64,000 bases of DNA from JAHJQZ01 sp963667595 (GTDB lineage Bacteria > Pseudomonadota > Alphaproteobacteria > Rhizobiales > Devosiaceae). Made by a program: the position numbers and the translations under genes. How positions within the stretch are numbered: the stretch's first letter is position 1; the number at the start of each line of letters is the position of its first letter. The notes beneath the pieces are model-generated. The model made no database searches. It was given only the letters and a program-made list of their open reading frames with translations, and was not told where the DNA came from. Shown piece after piece: positions 8,392-17,017 of the stretch. The stretch spans positions 372,001-436,000 of the forward strand of contig CAXXWD010000010.1 in the NCBI GenBank assembly GCA_963667595.2. The letters are read 5' to 3'.

Positions 8392-9476
8392 TGCAGCGGC
8401 ACCTTCACGAAGGCCAGGTCCTCGAACATCTCGTCCATCTGGCCAAAGACCGGTTCACCGAGGAGAAACTCGTAGATTTCGTCGGCTTTCGCGGCAGGGG
8501 TGATATCGTCGAAACTGTCCGGACGCAGCAGCGTTCCAATGAACCATGCATCGGCGAGAATCGAGCCATAGTTCTTGGAATAAAGGTTGTAGGGCAAGAG
8601 CCCCCAGACCTGCTGCTCGGCCACCGCTGTCAGAGCCTGGTAGACCGGTTCGGTCTTGAGCTCGTGAAGTCCCCCGCCTGTCGCGCCACCTTGCAGCGTA
8701 CTCAGATCGAGAAACAGGATTTCAGGATCCCATTCGAGGATTTTTTCCTTGGCGACCATGGCATGGTTCGCGCCGGCTCCGGCGCCTTCGGCGGCCAGGT
8801 TCTTAATCCCGAGCAGCGCAAACGGCGGGTAGTTCGGTTCGGTAGAGTTGAACCCTTGCGCGCCGGCATGGGCAACGGCGCCGACAAAGGCGGTCGGCGG
8901 CACGATGTCGGACCGGTCGGCCCGCTCCTCTAAGTCGGCGATCTCGGATTCGAAAAAGGCAATGACCTCTTCGGCCCGTTCGGTACGCCCGATCACTTCG
9001 CCCATGATCCTGAGCGCCTGATAGAGCTGCGGCCGTTTGGCGCCAAAATCGCCAGTGTCGATGCCGATCACCGGGATCTGGGTGCGCTCGTGCGTGGTCG
9101 GCACATCCGGCCCGGCCGAGGACACCGATTTCAGGATAACCTGCGGCGCCGGATCGAGCGCCATGATCAATTCGAAATTGTCGCGGCCGCGATGCGCGCC
9201 GATCAGGGGCAGATCGCGAAATTGCGGATTGGCGAGGAAATAGGGACGGGCATCGGACAGATCATTGCGTTTTTCGATCTCGTCAACGCCAACAACGAGA
9301 TCGGTACCGCCGAGATAGGACAGGAGCCTGAGGGCGCCGGATCCCGAACAGATGACCCGTTCCACCGTGTCCGGAATGGTGCTGGTGCGCCCGAGCGCAT
9401 CGACAATGTCGCGCGCCTGCCCCGGCGTTGCGACCATTGCCAACAGAGCCGCCAACGCCACTGCCCATCGCTTCAT
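8388..9476 (-). CDS. Periplasmic metal-chelate-binding protein (PF01497 type)
   Basis: 362 residues from the ATG at 9476, chosen because GAGGAG lies eight bases upstream and the protein then starts with a Sec signal (MKRWAVALAALLAMVATPGQA). There is no lipobox, so it should be soluble and periplasmic. The mature part starts RDIVDALGRTSTIP, typical of Fe/cobalamin-chelate binding proteins (two lobes joined by a long helix), and contains LGGTDLVVGVD. It heads the importer operon. The ligand is unknown; no cobalamin riboswitch is visible in the leader. Confidence 0.9.
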   Translation of the reverse strand: MKRWAVALAALLAMVATPGQARDIVDALGRTSTIPDTVERVICSGSGALRLLSYLGGTDLVVGVDEIEKRNDLSDARPYFLANPQFRDLPLIGAHRGRDNFELIMALDPAPQVILKSVSSAGPDVPTTHERTQIPVIGIDTGDFGAKRPQLYQALRIMGEVIGRTERAEEVIAFFESEIADLEERADRSDIVPPTAFVGAVAHAGAQGFNSTEPNYPPFALLGIKNLAAEGAGAGANHAMVAKEKILEWDPEILFLDLSTLQGGATGGGLHELKTEPVYQALTAVAEQQVWGLLPYNLYSKNYGSILADAWFIGTLLRPDSFDDITPAAKADEIYEFLLGEPVFGQMDEMFEDLAFVKVPLQ

Positions 9477-9979
9477 TTCAATACTCCTCAAAAAAGGTGT
9501 TCCGCATCCTGGTTGCGGCACGATCATAAAAAAATAGAAGTTTTACATACACCCCTTTTTACTGAGGCGTATTGTCCAAGCTGCTCGGTCGGTCATGATC
9601 GGCAGGCCGCAAAGACAAATTTTCAGGTAATGGCCGGATGACGTGTGCAACCGGCTCGACAAGAATGCGTGTTCTGGCGGACGGAAGGGTTTGGGCGCTA
9701 TCTGTGCTTTTGTGTGCGCTTGAGCAGGAGGTTGAGGGTCCAGTTCCTTCGGTTTGATTATCCGCAATCGCAATTCTGGTGCCGGAAGCTGTCAATCTCC
9801 TTCCGGCTCCTATTTTGCCATGTCCTGACATTCCGTTTCGGGCCCAGAATTGGTCGGTCGGCAACGCGCCCCAATTTCGGTCGCGGCAAGATAATTGGCA
9901 ACGTGCCAAAAGCGGACGTGCTTTACGGCACCATCTATTGTTGACGTGCCGATGCGCACACCGAACCGGGTGACGCCTC
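9477..9979. other. Leader and promoter region of the chelate importer; no gene
   Basis: On the minus strand the importer leader contains a small hairpin (CCGCA / TGCGG arms at 9502-9506 and 9514-9518), then an AT-rich stretch (9527-9560) with TATGAT that could be a -10. I see no Fur, Irr or RirA box and no riboswitch. Between about 9700 and 9979 there are only short fragments resembling dispersed palindromes (for example AATTTCGGTCGCGGCA). Confidence 0.4.
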
Positions 9980-11197
9980 TCAGGCCATGTCTGCACCTGC
10001 GGCCGACTTGGCCTGCGGGCGTAGCATGAACAGAACCGCAAGGATCAGGACTGCCTCGCCGGACAGAACGAGATAGCCGGTGGTGATCGAAGTCGCCTCC
10101 ATCAGAGGCCCGAGCACAAGGGGCGAGATAAACTGGCCGAGAAACATGCAAGTGCTGAAGATTGCCATCGCGCGACCGAGTAACGCCTCGGGGACATAGT
10201 CGTCGATCAGCACGGAGGCCGTCGAAAAGGCAAGTGCGTTGGCGATACCGAGCACGCCGCTTGCCACCGCAAGCGCCGGAAACGCATCCATTGTGCCGAG
10301 AACAAGGAAGGCACCGACCCAGGCCAATGCGGTAAGCCGAAGCAGATGGAGATAGGAAAACCGCTTGCCAAGCCAGCCATAGGCGAGCCCAACAATGCTC
10401 GATACTGCCGCCATGAGCGCCATATAGCCGGAAACGATGACCGGTGAGCCGACGCCAAGCTCGCCTAGCCGCAGCGGCAGGAAGACGGCCAGCGCATACA
10501 GCATTATGGCTTGGGTCACGACTAGGAAATAAACGCCGATGAGCGCCGGACGCCGCAATGAAGATGCGCCTAAACCGCCGGCCGCTTGGGTGGATGCGTC
10601 CGGACCGGATTCGGGGATCACGGCCAGAGCAACGAGCCCGAGGGGCACTCCGACGGCGTAAAGCCCGAACGTCGCGTGCCATGAAAAGAGTGCTGCCAGC
10701 GCGCCGCCAACAAGAGGAAAGGCCACGCCACCAAGGCTTGTGGCGGTGGTTCGCCAACCGATGACACGATCGCGGATCTCGCCGCGGTAGAGCGACAGTG
10801 CCGCCACCGTCGTTCCCGTGAATACAAAGGCCGCGCCGACACCGAAGATCAGTCGGCTGGCAATCAATAGCGGATAGGAGTCCGTCAGCATGCCTGCTCC
10901 GCCGGCGACGCCGTAAATCAAAAGGCCAATCGCGAGAGGCCGGCGCACACCCCACCGGTCAATCATCCATCCGACCAGAGGGCTCGCGAGCGCAATGGCG
11001 AGTCCGTGAGCCGTGAGGATCAGCCCCGCCGCCGTCCCGTCGACGCCGAGGTCACCGCGCAGGATGTCCAGCACCGGCGCGATCGCCGACCCCGCCATCA
11101 CGCCAAGCGTGGACGCAAGCAAAATCAGAACGAGTGCCGCGCGATTGGGAATAGGAACCTTTCGAGCATCGATTTGGGAGCTGTGGATTTCCGGCAT
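9980..11197 (-). CDS. MFS transporter (drug-efflux type)
   Basis: 405 residues, about twelve transmembrane helices. The loop 2-3 motif reads GWMIDRWGVRRPL, a good match to MFS motif A (GxLaDrxGrkp). The N-terminal half has the short periplasmic loops and PVLDILRGDLGV segment of DHA1-type exporters. It is transcribed divergently from a TetR regulator 128 bases away, the usual arrangement of a repressor-controlled efflux pump. The exported compound cannot be inferred. Confidence 0.9.
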   Translation of the reverse strand: MPEIHSSQIDARKVPIPNRAALVLILLASTLGVMAGSAIAPVLDILRGDLGVDGTAAGLILTAHGLAIALASPLVGWMIDRWGVRRPLAIGLLIYGVAGGAGMLTDSYPLLIASRLIFGVGAAFVFTGTTVAALSLYRGEIRDRVIGWRTTATSLGGVAFPLVGGALAALFSWHATFGLYAVGVPLGLVALAVIPESGPDASTQAAGGLGASSLRRPALIGVYFLVVTQAIMLYALAVFLPLRLGELGVGSPVIVSGYMALMAAVSSIVGLAYGWLGKRFSYLHLLRLTALAWVGAFLVLGTMDAFPALAVASGVLGIANALAFSTASVLIDDYVPEALLGRAMAIFSTCMFLGQFISPLVLGPLMEATSITTGYLVLSGEAVLILAVLFMLRPQAKSAAGADMA

Positions 11198-11254
11198 TCA
11201 GCTAGACCTTGAAACGAGAATGAACTACATGCCTTATGTGCCTCTTGGTAACTT

Positions 11255-11288
11255 TTGTCAACAAGTGGCATTTTACGTTGTTTGACAA
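11255..11288. promoter_or_regulatory. Inverted repeat in the MFS/TetR divergent promoter
   Basis: TTGTCAACAA (11255-11264) faces TTGTTTGACAA (11278-11288), an imperfect inverted repeat with one extra base, separated by 13 bases. It lies midway between the divergent starts at 11197 and 11326 and includes a TTGACA that could serve as the -35 of the TetR gene. It is the best operator candidate in the gap. Confidence 0.45.
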
Positions 11289-11325
11289 TTGCGCTTCTGA
11301 CGCGTTGTGCTAACTTCAGGACATC

Positions 11326-12000
11326 ATGCCCGACCCTGCTACCGCCCCGCCCACCGTTGCTCTGCCGCTTCGAGAACGAAAAAAGCGCCGCACCCGGCAA
11401 GCACTCGCCGACGCCGCCCGCAAGCTTTTTGCGGAAAACGGTTTTGCCACGACGACGCTCGACGAACTGTGCGACAGCGTCGAAATCTCGAAGCGAACCT
11501 TTTTCCGCTACTTCGCGTCAAAGGAAGACGTGGCGATCGCGGCGGAGACCGAATTGTGGGACGCCTATATCGATGTGGTCGGGGCATCGCCCATTCGGGG
11601 CAATGTGCTCATCTCATTGAGGAAATCCCTCGTCACCACGCTCCGTGCAATGGATGACGATTGGGACCACCGTTTCCTCGTCACGCGCCGGATCGTGGCA
11701 CACACGGGCGATTCATCGCTCTACGACCATTCGGAGCTGGCCTCGCTCAGGGCACAGCGACAGCTGATTGACCTTGTTGGCAGCAAGCTTGGCGTAAGTG
11801 CCCGGAACGATGTCCGGCTCCGCATGCTGGGCGAATTCGTGCTCAGCGCATGGCGATGTGGCGCCAGCAACTGGGTGGCCGGTCGTGGTCCCAACGCAAA
11901 CGGCATTCGTGGACACGGTGGCCTCGACATGCTCGTTCGTCACGTGGAGGAAGCCTTCGTCGCTATTCCCGAGAGCTTGTCGTTAGCCACTTCGGATTGA
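11326..12000 (+). CDS. TetR family transcriptional regulator
   Basis: 224 residues. The N-terminal helix-turn-helix (about 18-65) reads RTRQALADAARKLFAENGF, then TTLDELCDSVEISKRTFFRYFASKED, the AcrR/TetR pattern with FxYF after the recognition helix. The C-terminal part is divergent, as expected for ligand-binding domains, and contains an RRIVAHTGD segment typical of actinobacterial-style MftR-like members. The MFS pump is divergent, so this is probably its repressor. The ligand is unknown. Confidence 0.92.
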   Translation: MPDPATAPPTVALPLRERKKRRTRQALADAARKLFAENGFATTTLDELCDSVEISKRTFFRYFASKEDVAIAAETELWDAYIDVVGASPIRGNVLISLRKSLVTTLRAMDDDWDHRFLVTRRIVAHTGDSSLYDHSELASLRAQRQLIDLVGSKLGVSARNDVRLRMLGEFVLSAWRCGASNWVAGRGPNANGIRGHGGLDMLVRHVEEAFVAIPESLSLATSD

Positions 12001-12508
12001 AACGTGAGGTTCCGCTGGCACCGGCTGCTTGATCGCGTGTCGGTCTGGTAGCGGGCGGTCCGGTTTCGGCCAGAAACTGACAGACCGGTCTTGGCGCAAG
12101 CAGTCGGTCTGCAATGCGCCTCATGCTTGTAGCTCGCCGTCCGAACCGTCGGCGCGAGAAGCTGCCGTTCCGTGCACAGCCTGCGAAGGTCTGGCATGGG
12201 TGGGAAGGAGACTGCAGGCGTCGAAACCTGACGCAGCTGATCTGGCAATAACTCACGGTAGTCGGCCCACAGAATAAGAGAAGCACGGTCGTACCGTCCG
12301 TGTTGGATGGATCGAGACCACCGCGCTCTGTCTCGTTGACCACAGCAGCCGCGCTCAGCTAGGGTTACCGGAAATCCTGAGTAGAAGGAGGCACGCATGC
12401 ACAAGACCGATACAATCCGTCGTTCATCCGGCGTGTCTCGCGCGACGGCACCGTCGCAGCCTCCTTTCATTGCGGCTCCTTATGGAGCTGAACTCAGGAC
12501 TTCCCATC
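12001..12508. other. Non-coding interval with short inverted repeats
   Basis: About 500 bases without a convincing gene. CAGACCG (12081-12087) faces CGGTCTG (12105-12111). The block 12101-12120 (CAGTCGGTCTGCAATGCGCC) recurs at 13901-13920 with one mismatch, so this is probably a decayed dispersed element. Nothing else is recognised. Confidence 0.4.
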
Positions 12509-13459
12509 ATGTTCGAACTCAAGCCGCATGGCTTTGCCGCCATCGAACCCTTTTTTAGCGAACTTTGTCTTCGACACGGCAGCGTTAAGGCTGTTCTCCG
12601 AAATCCTTCTCTCGGCCAGATTTGGGTCGATGATTTACGGTCCCCTCGTCAGGCCATTCTGCGTGGACCGGAGGGACTGTATCTCGCCGGCGATCCCCGG
12701 CACGACCTCGGCAGCTTCGTCGGCGCGATTGCAGATTGGGAGTATGTGTATCCCGATGAATCCTGGCTTCCGGTCATCCGCGAAGTCCTGCCTAATCGAT
12801 TTATGATTGCGCACAACCGGCTACGGCTTGCCCTGAAAGCAGGTTGTGCGCGTTCCTTTGCTGTGCCCAGCGGCTTCGAGCTTATCGCTGGTAGCCACTT
12901 AATGGACGTATCGGTCACTCATGCGGATGAGATCATCTCGCGCTGTTCGGTTGATATGGTCGTCGATGGGTATGCTGAGTTCGGCGTTTGGACACACCCG
13001 GCCTATCGCGGGCGCGGCTTGGCGAAAGCTGCAGCTTCCGCCAGTATTCACCGAGCTGGCGAGCAAGGCGTCACCGCCTTTGCTTGGCACTGTTACGCTT
13101 CAAACACCCGTTCCCAGAAGGTCGCCACGGCTTTGGGCTTTGAAGTTACGGATCGCTACCTGGCCTTTAGCGCGAGTGTGCCTGCTGAAAATGACGGTGA
13201 CCTCGACATCTCCTATTGCCGTAAACTGGCTGCAGATTTTGAAAGCGGCGCCTCAGAAATCGTCTGGCTCGATTTTCACGCGGCGGTTGCGTGGGTTTTG
13301 GCTGGCGAGCCTTGCAAGGCCGTGATCGCAGTCGAGCGTCTCGTGGAACGCGGGTGGACGGGCAAGACAGAATGGCTCGAACAGCACTGGGCACTTGAAA
13401 GGCTCAACGCCTTTCCACGCTTCCAAAGAGCGGTCAAGGCGCACCGCGCCGCCTCCTAG
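12509..13459 (+). CDS. GNAT family N-acetyltransferase
   Basis: About 316 residues from the ATG at 12509 (in-frame TTG 12470 and ATG 12482 are alternatives; a weak AGGA precedes 12509). The acetyl-CoA binding loop is visible as THPAYRGRGLAKAAA (R/Q-x-x-G-x-G/A pattern) in the middle of the protein, preceded by a beta strand DGYAEFGVW and followed by FAWHCYASNTRS and KVATALGFE, as in FR47-like GNATs. An extra C-terminal helical segment of about 90 residues follows. Substrate unknown. The stop codon lies inside a dispersed palindrome that starts at 13456. Confidence 0.8.
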   Translation: MFELKPHGFAAIEPFFSELCLRHGSVKAVLRNPSLGQIWVDDLRSPRQAILRGPEGLYLAGDPRHDLGSFVGAIADWEYVYPDESWLPVIREVLPNRFMIAHNRLRLALKAGCARSFAVPSGFELIAGSHLMDVSVTHADEIISRCSVDMVVDGYAEFGVWTHPAYRGRGLAKAAASASIHRAGEQGVTAFAWHCYASNTRSQKVATALGFEVTDRYLAFSASVPAENDGDLDISYCRKLAADFESGASEIVWLDFHAAVAWVLAGEPCKAVIAVERLVERGWTGKTEWLEQHWALERLNAFPRFQRAVKAHRAAS

Positions 13460-13498
13460 ATCATTTCACTGTTTCTACGAAACACTGAAATGATCTAG
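13456..13498. repeat. Dispersed palindrome with GATCATTTCA arms
   Basis: Twenty-base arms CTAGATCATTTCACTGTTTC and its complement (one mismatch) around a TAC loop. It overlaps the stop codon of the GNAT gene. Palindromes of this wording are widespread between genes in rhizobial genomes (recalled, not searched). It could act as an mRNA 3' end but has no T tail. Confidence 0.7.
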
Positions 13499-13512
13499 CC
13501 TGTTGTTTTGTC

Positions 13513-13560
13513 GCATTTTCGAACCGCAAAGCCGGTTCCCACTTTTGCTGAAAATGCTCT
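13513..13560. repeat. REP-like rhizobial element (GCATTTTC...GAAAATGC)
   Basis: GCATTTTC (13513-13520) and GAAAATGC (13550-13557) flank an inner CCGGTTCCCACTTTTGC segment. The same layout, in a diverged form, is the right half of the larger repeat at 13627-13773 (TCGAACCGGCGAACCGGT...CTGAAAACACTCT), so the two are homologous subunits. Confidence 0.65.
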
Positions 13561-13571
13561 CGTTACTTCCA

Positions 13572-13613
13572 CATCGCCTGACGAATTGGCTAGTCCGATG
13601 TCGTCAGGCGATG
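13572..13613. repeat. 13-bp inverted repeat (CATCGCCTGACGA)
   Basis: CATCGCCTGACGA (13572-13584) is exactly complementary to TCGTCAGGCGATG (13601-13613), with a 16-base spacer. It is the third palindromic unit in a row between the GNAT and AraC genes. Function unknown. Confidence 0.7.
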
Positions 13614-13626
13614 CGTGTCCGCCTTT

Positions 13627-13773
13627 AGGGCAGATCACGTTTCAGTTGAATCGGGTGATCTGCTCTCTCTTCTTGTTATGGCGTGTTCATCGGGAAAACA
13701 GTCCACTGGACTGTTTTCTGATCCTCTTCACTCGAACCGGCGAACCGGTACCCACTTCGCCTGAAAACACTCT
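13627..13773 (+). repeat. Interspersed repeat, copy A (147 bp)
   Basis: Nearly identical to 46308-46452 in inverse orientation, with only a few differences. It contains an inverted pair GCAGATCAC / GTGATCTGC at its left, a perfect 11-bp hairpin GAAAACAGTCC-ACT-GGACTGTTTTC (13694-13718), and a right half related to the REP-like element at 13513. It has no conserved reading frame. It is a non-autonomous dispersed element, probably present in many copies in the genome. The rest of 13774-14013 has no gene. Confidence 0.85.
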
Positions 13774-14013
13774 AGGACATAGTATGCGCGCTGCGGAGGG
13801 CCGGAACGTGGTCGGGTGCTGTCATTCAATACAACGCTTACGAACGACGGCATTTCCGTATCGATATCGGAAACCAGCCGGTCCGCTTCGGGTTCAACAG
13901 CAGTCGGTCCGCAATGCGCCCATCTCGGGCCGATGGTAGCGACGTTTCAGGAGCTGGCAAGCTGACGTATTTTTGAAGGGGGCCGTTCCGATCGAGAAGA
14001 GGGCCGAGCGCGG

Positions 14014-14829
14014 CTATGGTGGCGAAGAAAAATAGTCGGAGCCGCTGTTGCACATTGCGAAGAACCTTTGCGGGGTCAGTCCCGAAAGCGCCTTGAAATC
14101 GGCGGTCATGTGCGACTGATCCGAATAGCCTGATGCGTGTGCCAGCGCTGCCAGACTGGAGGCGTCGCCGATGGCATGACGGTGTATGGCGTTCTGGAAC
14201 CGCAATACGCGCATGAATGTCTTGGGCCTAATACCGACCCGAGCACCAAAGACCCTTTCGAACTGCTTGACGCTCAGGCATGCCGCCGAAGCGAGGGCGC
14301 CGATATCCGCCGCGCCAAAACTCTGACTCGCCAGCGCCACGCTGCGGCCGATGCGATCGTCGTGACTGTCGGGTTCGGTTTTCTCGACGAGCGCCCGCAG
14401 GAAGCCTTCCGCGATGGCGACACGCACGGCAAAATCCAGTGCCTCGGCCATGCGTTCGACAACCTCCCGGGTACTCACGCCGAGCGCGGAGAGCGGCACG
14501 GTGCGGTCGGCCAGTTCGCTCTGCGGAACCCGAAGGAGGCGCATCGCGCCGAGCGGTGACAGGGTGATGGAAAAGATCGAGATGTTGCCCTGAAGCGTTA
14601 CGTCATAGGCGCTGGTCTGCTGTCCGGTGATCAACGCCCGCTCGGTCAGCTCGGCGCGATTGGACATCGCCCGCGGTGGGGTATCGAGGTAGAAGGCGAT
14701 TTCCACCAGACCGCTTGGAACGAGCGGCTCTGTGTGCATCGTGTCGGGCGAACGTCCGACTTCGAGCGCCCAGTACTGGCGGACGAAGGGCGCAAGATCG
14801 GGCGAAGCAGGGCTGAACCGGAATGGCAT
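14014..14829 (-). CDS. AraC family transcriptional regulator
   Basis: 271 residues. The N-terminal part (FRFSPASPDLAPFVRQYWALE, then PSGLVEIAFYL) is the DUF6597-type sensor domain. The C-terminal two helix-turn-helix units (about 165-262) include SVKQFERVFGARVGIRPKTFMRVLRF and SLAALAHASGYSDQSHMTADFK followed by GLTPQRF, the AraC signature. GAGG precedes the ATG. It is a single gene with no obvious adjacent target; the M28 peptidase gene upstream is on the same strand, 117 bases away. Confidence 0.93.
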   Translation of the reverse strand: MPFRFSPASPDLAPFVRQYWALEVGRSPDTMHTEPLVPSGLVEIAFYLDTPPRAMSNRAELTERALITGQQTSAYDVTLQGNISIFSITLSPLGAMRLLRVPQSELADRTVPLSALGVSTREVVERMAEALDFAVRVAIAEGFLRALVEKTEPDSHDDRIGRSVALASQSFGAADIGALASAACLSVKQFERVFGARVGIRPKTFMRVLRFQNAIHRHAIGDASSLAALAHASGYSDQSHMTADFKALSGLTPQRFFAMCNSGSDYFSSPP

Positions 14830-14946
14830 GAGTGCCTCGGCTGGAGATCGGCAGCAGGGCTTATCCTACTACCAACGTGGACAGGCGCGAAAGCTCCCCG
14901 ACACATCGGAGAGCTTTCATCGCGATCTGAAACGGGCAAGTCCGTG

Positions 14947-16179
14947 CTACAGCCCGCGAACAAAGGCGTGAATGGCACGTGCGGCAGCCGCGACCTTTTC
15001 GGGATCGACGATGGAGATGTTGTCCCGGGCGGTGTGCGTGATGTTCTGGGTCATAAAATTCTCGATGAACCAGTGCGAAGAAACCGCGATGGCCGGACAC
15101 CCGTGCTGAATGAAGATCGAGTGATCGCCTTGGACCCAGGGCAGACCCTCGACGGCTGTGCCGGGTTTCAGCAATGTTGCGCGTGCCTTGCTCAGCATCG
15201 CCTCCGGCAGATCGAAAAAGGAGTAGCAGCTGGGACCTTGCTTCAGGCCGAGGCCGTCGATGTTGATATTGAGGGCGACGTCGTCGAACCTGCCCTGCCG
15301 TTGCCTGATATAGTCCACCTCGCCGGCAGCGGAATAGTGATCCTCACCGTTGAACACGACCAGATCGATGCCATGCCGGCCGTCAAAACCGACCAGAAGC
15401 TCCGCGAGAAGTAACTGGACGGTGACGCCGGTAGCGTTGTCGATGGCGCCCGGCGCGCCTCTTTTTGCATCGATATGAGCCGTGATGACGATGCGCTTCG
15501 GCGCCGTTTCCTTCACATTGGCGATAATATTGCTGGCCTTGGTCCAGATGCGCCTGCAATCGGACACCAGAGACACCTCTTCTCCAACATGGGGCAGCAG
15601 GCGCTCACCTTCCTCTTCGGTCATGAAGACGGACGGAATATCGAAGTCGCCGTCCTCGAACATTGGCGCCGGGTATTCGCCACCGGCGATAGAGCCGTTG
15701 CGTTTGGTCGCGGAAACGAGGGCGCGGACACCGCTTTTTTCGAGCAGGCCGATGATGTGCTGGTGTTCGTTAAGAGAAAAGAACGGGTACTTCTTCGGAA
15801 AGAGCTGCGAGCTGGCAATGTCGCCGTGCAACAGGATGATCTTGCCTTCGGCGTCAAGTGTTTCGAGTTGTTCGAGGGAACCAGCGGCAACCAGCCTGCC
15901 CCGTCCCTCGAACCCGGGTGCATAGGGGCTTGAATGAACATCGAAGTCGATTTCCCCGAGGCGAAGCCGGGCACCCCTTTCCTGCCAGGACATCACGGCG
16001 AACGACGGCGTTTGCACCGCGAGACCAAAACTGGCGAACTGTGCGCCGGTGTACTCGGTGGCGGTGCGGTTGCCTTCGCTACCGAGCGTCCTGTCTGTGA
16101 TTGCGACGCAAAGAGCATCAAGATGTGCCTTGGCGGCGACGACGAGAGGATCTGTTTCGGATGTTTCAGCGTATGCCAT
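14947..16179 (-). CDS. M28 family zinc metallopeptidase with PA-like insert
   Basis: 410 residues from the ATG at 16179 (GGAGAAAG six bases upstream; an earlier in-frame start at 16209 lacks this). The dinuclear zinc ligands of clan MH are visible in order: AHID (His), GAIDNATG (Asp), NGEDHY (Glu-Asp), NINIDG (Asp) and ITHTARDN (His). An N-terminal insert (about 80-200) resembles a PA domain. No signal peptide is seen, so a cytoplasmic aminopeptidase is most likely. The substrate is unknown. It is not evidently in an operon. Confidence 0.87.
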   Translation of the reverse strand: MAYAETSETDPLVVAAKAHLDALCVAITDRTLGSEGNRTATEYTGAQFASFGLAVQTPSFAVMSWQERGARLRLGEIDFDVHSSPYAPGFEGRGRLVAAGSLEQLETLDAEGKIILLHGDIASSQLFPKKYPFFSLNEHQHIIGLLEKSGVRALVSATKRNGSIAGGEYPAPMFEDGDFDIPSVFMTEEEGERLLPHVGEEVSLVSDCRRIWTKASNIIANVKETAPKRIVITAHIDAKRGAPGAIDNATGVTVQLLLAELLVGFDGRHGIDLVVFNGEDHYSAAGEVDYIRQRQGRFDDVALNINIDGLGLKQGPSCYSFFDLPEAMLSKARATLLKPGTAVEGLPWVQGDHSIFIQHGCPAIAVSSHWFIENFMTQNITHTARDNISIVDPEKVAAAARAIHAFVRGL

Positions 16180-16387
16180 TTCTTTCTCCGGGCGAAAGCG
16201 CGCAGCCAAAGGCCGCCACGGGTTGTCTCGGACGGCACTATGGTTTGGGCCTTGCGCAATGGATTGGAGAAAATGGACATTGTAGCGGGAGCGGAAAGCC
16301 CGAACGGAAGCGCTGGACAGAAATTACTAGCGCCTGCATCGGAATTCCGGTCAGGCCTGTCGACTTGTCGTTCGGTCTGCATCCCGT

Positions 16388-17017
16388 TCAGGCTGACTTT
16401 CGGATGGGTTGACGGATGATGGTCTTTCGGGACGCCGGTGTGACGCGTTGGAAATCATCAAGATAAATCTCGTGATAGGCCCCGACTGGCTCAAGCCCTT
16501 CTTTCGGCAGATAGTCGAAATAAAGGCTCCTGATGACCGGTTCCAGATCGTTTGTCTGGCCGACGTGAAGGTACTGAACACATACGCCCTCATGGACCGC
16601 TTCCCAGCGAGGCATCGGCGTTTCTCCAAGCTCGGAGCGCATTTCGGCAACGGACTTATCAAGACGCCGCGCGTCGGCCCAGACCGGAAGGGCGATCTGA
16701 ACACGCCATTTCCACCTGTCGCGGCGACCAGTTGCGAGGTCGCCCATGTCTTCGGCCCAATAAAGACCCTCTACCGGCGGTTCGACAAAGACCTTGCCCA
16801 TGCGCGCTCTCGCTTCGCGCCTGATCGGATAAATAGCTGTGTAGAGCGCCTTGATCGCCGTCCCTACGGAGTCCTGATCGGGAACGGCTTTTCCATCCAG
16901 AATGGCAAAGGGTAGCGCTGGAACATCAACCGTCTCGAAAATGCCCTTGCGGGGGGCATAGAGCGTTCGGAGCAAAGCCCGGTCCTGCGTCAGATCAGTT
17001 AGCTCGTCATGGGCCAT
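16388..17017 (-). CDS. GyrI-like small-molecule-binding domain protein
   Basis: 209 residues. After a short lead, the protein reads as a GyrI/SOUL-type fold: DVPALPFAILDGKAVPDQDSVGTAIKALYTAIYPIRR, then WAEDMGD and ending EPVGAYHEIYLDDFQRV. Such stand-alone domains bind hydrophobic small molecules. Its start overlaps the end of the PadR gene by 19 bases, so the two are co-translated. The pair may form a sensor and repressor module for a xenobiotic. There is no membrane segment. Confidence 0.85.
   Translation of the reverse strand: MAHDELTDLTQDRALLRTLYAPRKGIFETVDVPALPFAILDGKAVPDQDSVGTAIKALYTAIYPIRREARARMGKVFVEPPVEGLYWAEDMGDLATGRRDRWKWRVQIALPVWADARRLDKSVAEMRSELGETPMPRWEAVHEGVCVQYLHVGQTNDLEPVIRSLYFDYLPKEGLEPVGAYHEIYLDDFQRVTPASRKTIIRQPIRKSA

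Noticed and set aside
9477..9979. Cobalamin or other riboswitch in the leader of the chelate importer
   Set aside because: No B12-box (GCCACTG) or other conserved aptamer core is visible; only a small hairpin is present.
13627..13773. Short peptides encoded by the dispersed repeats (for example the frame with RVHRENSPLDCFLILFTR)
   Set aside because: The same frame appears in both repeat copies only because the DNA is repeated; starts and ends differ, there is no ribosome binding site, and the hairpins explain the conservation.
13838..14053. Small minus-strand gene after the AraC regulator
   Set aside because: It overlaps the AraC end and repeat debris, and shows no motif or ribosome binding site.
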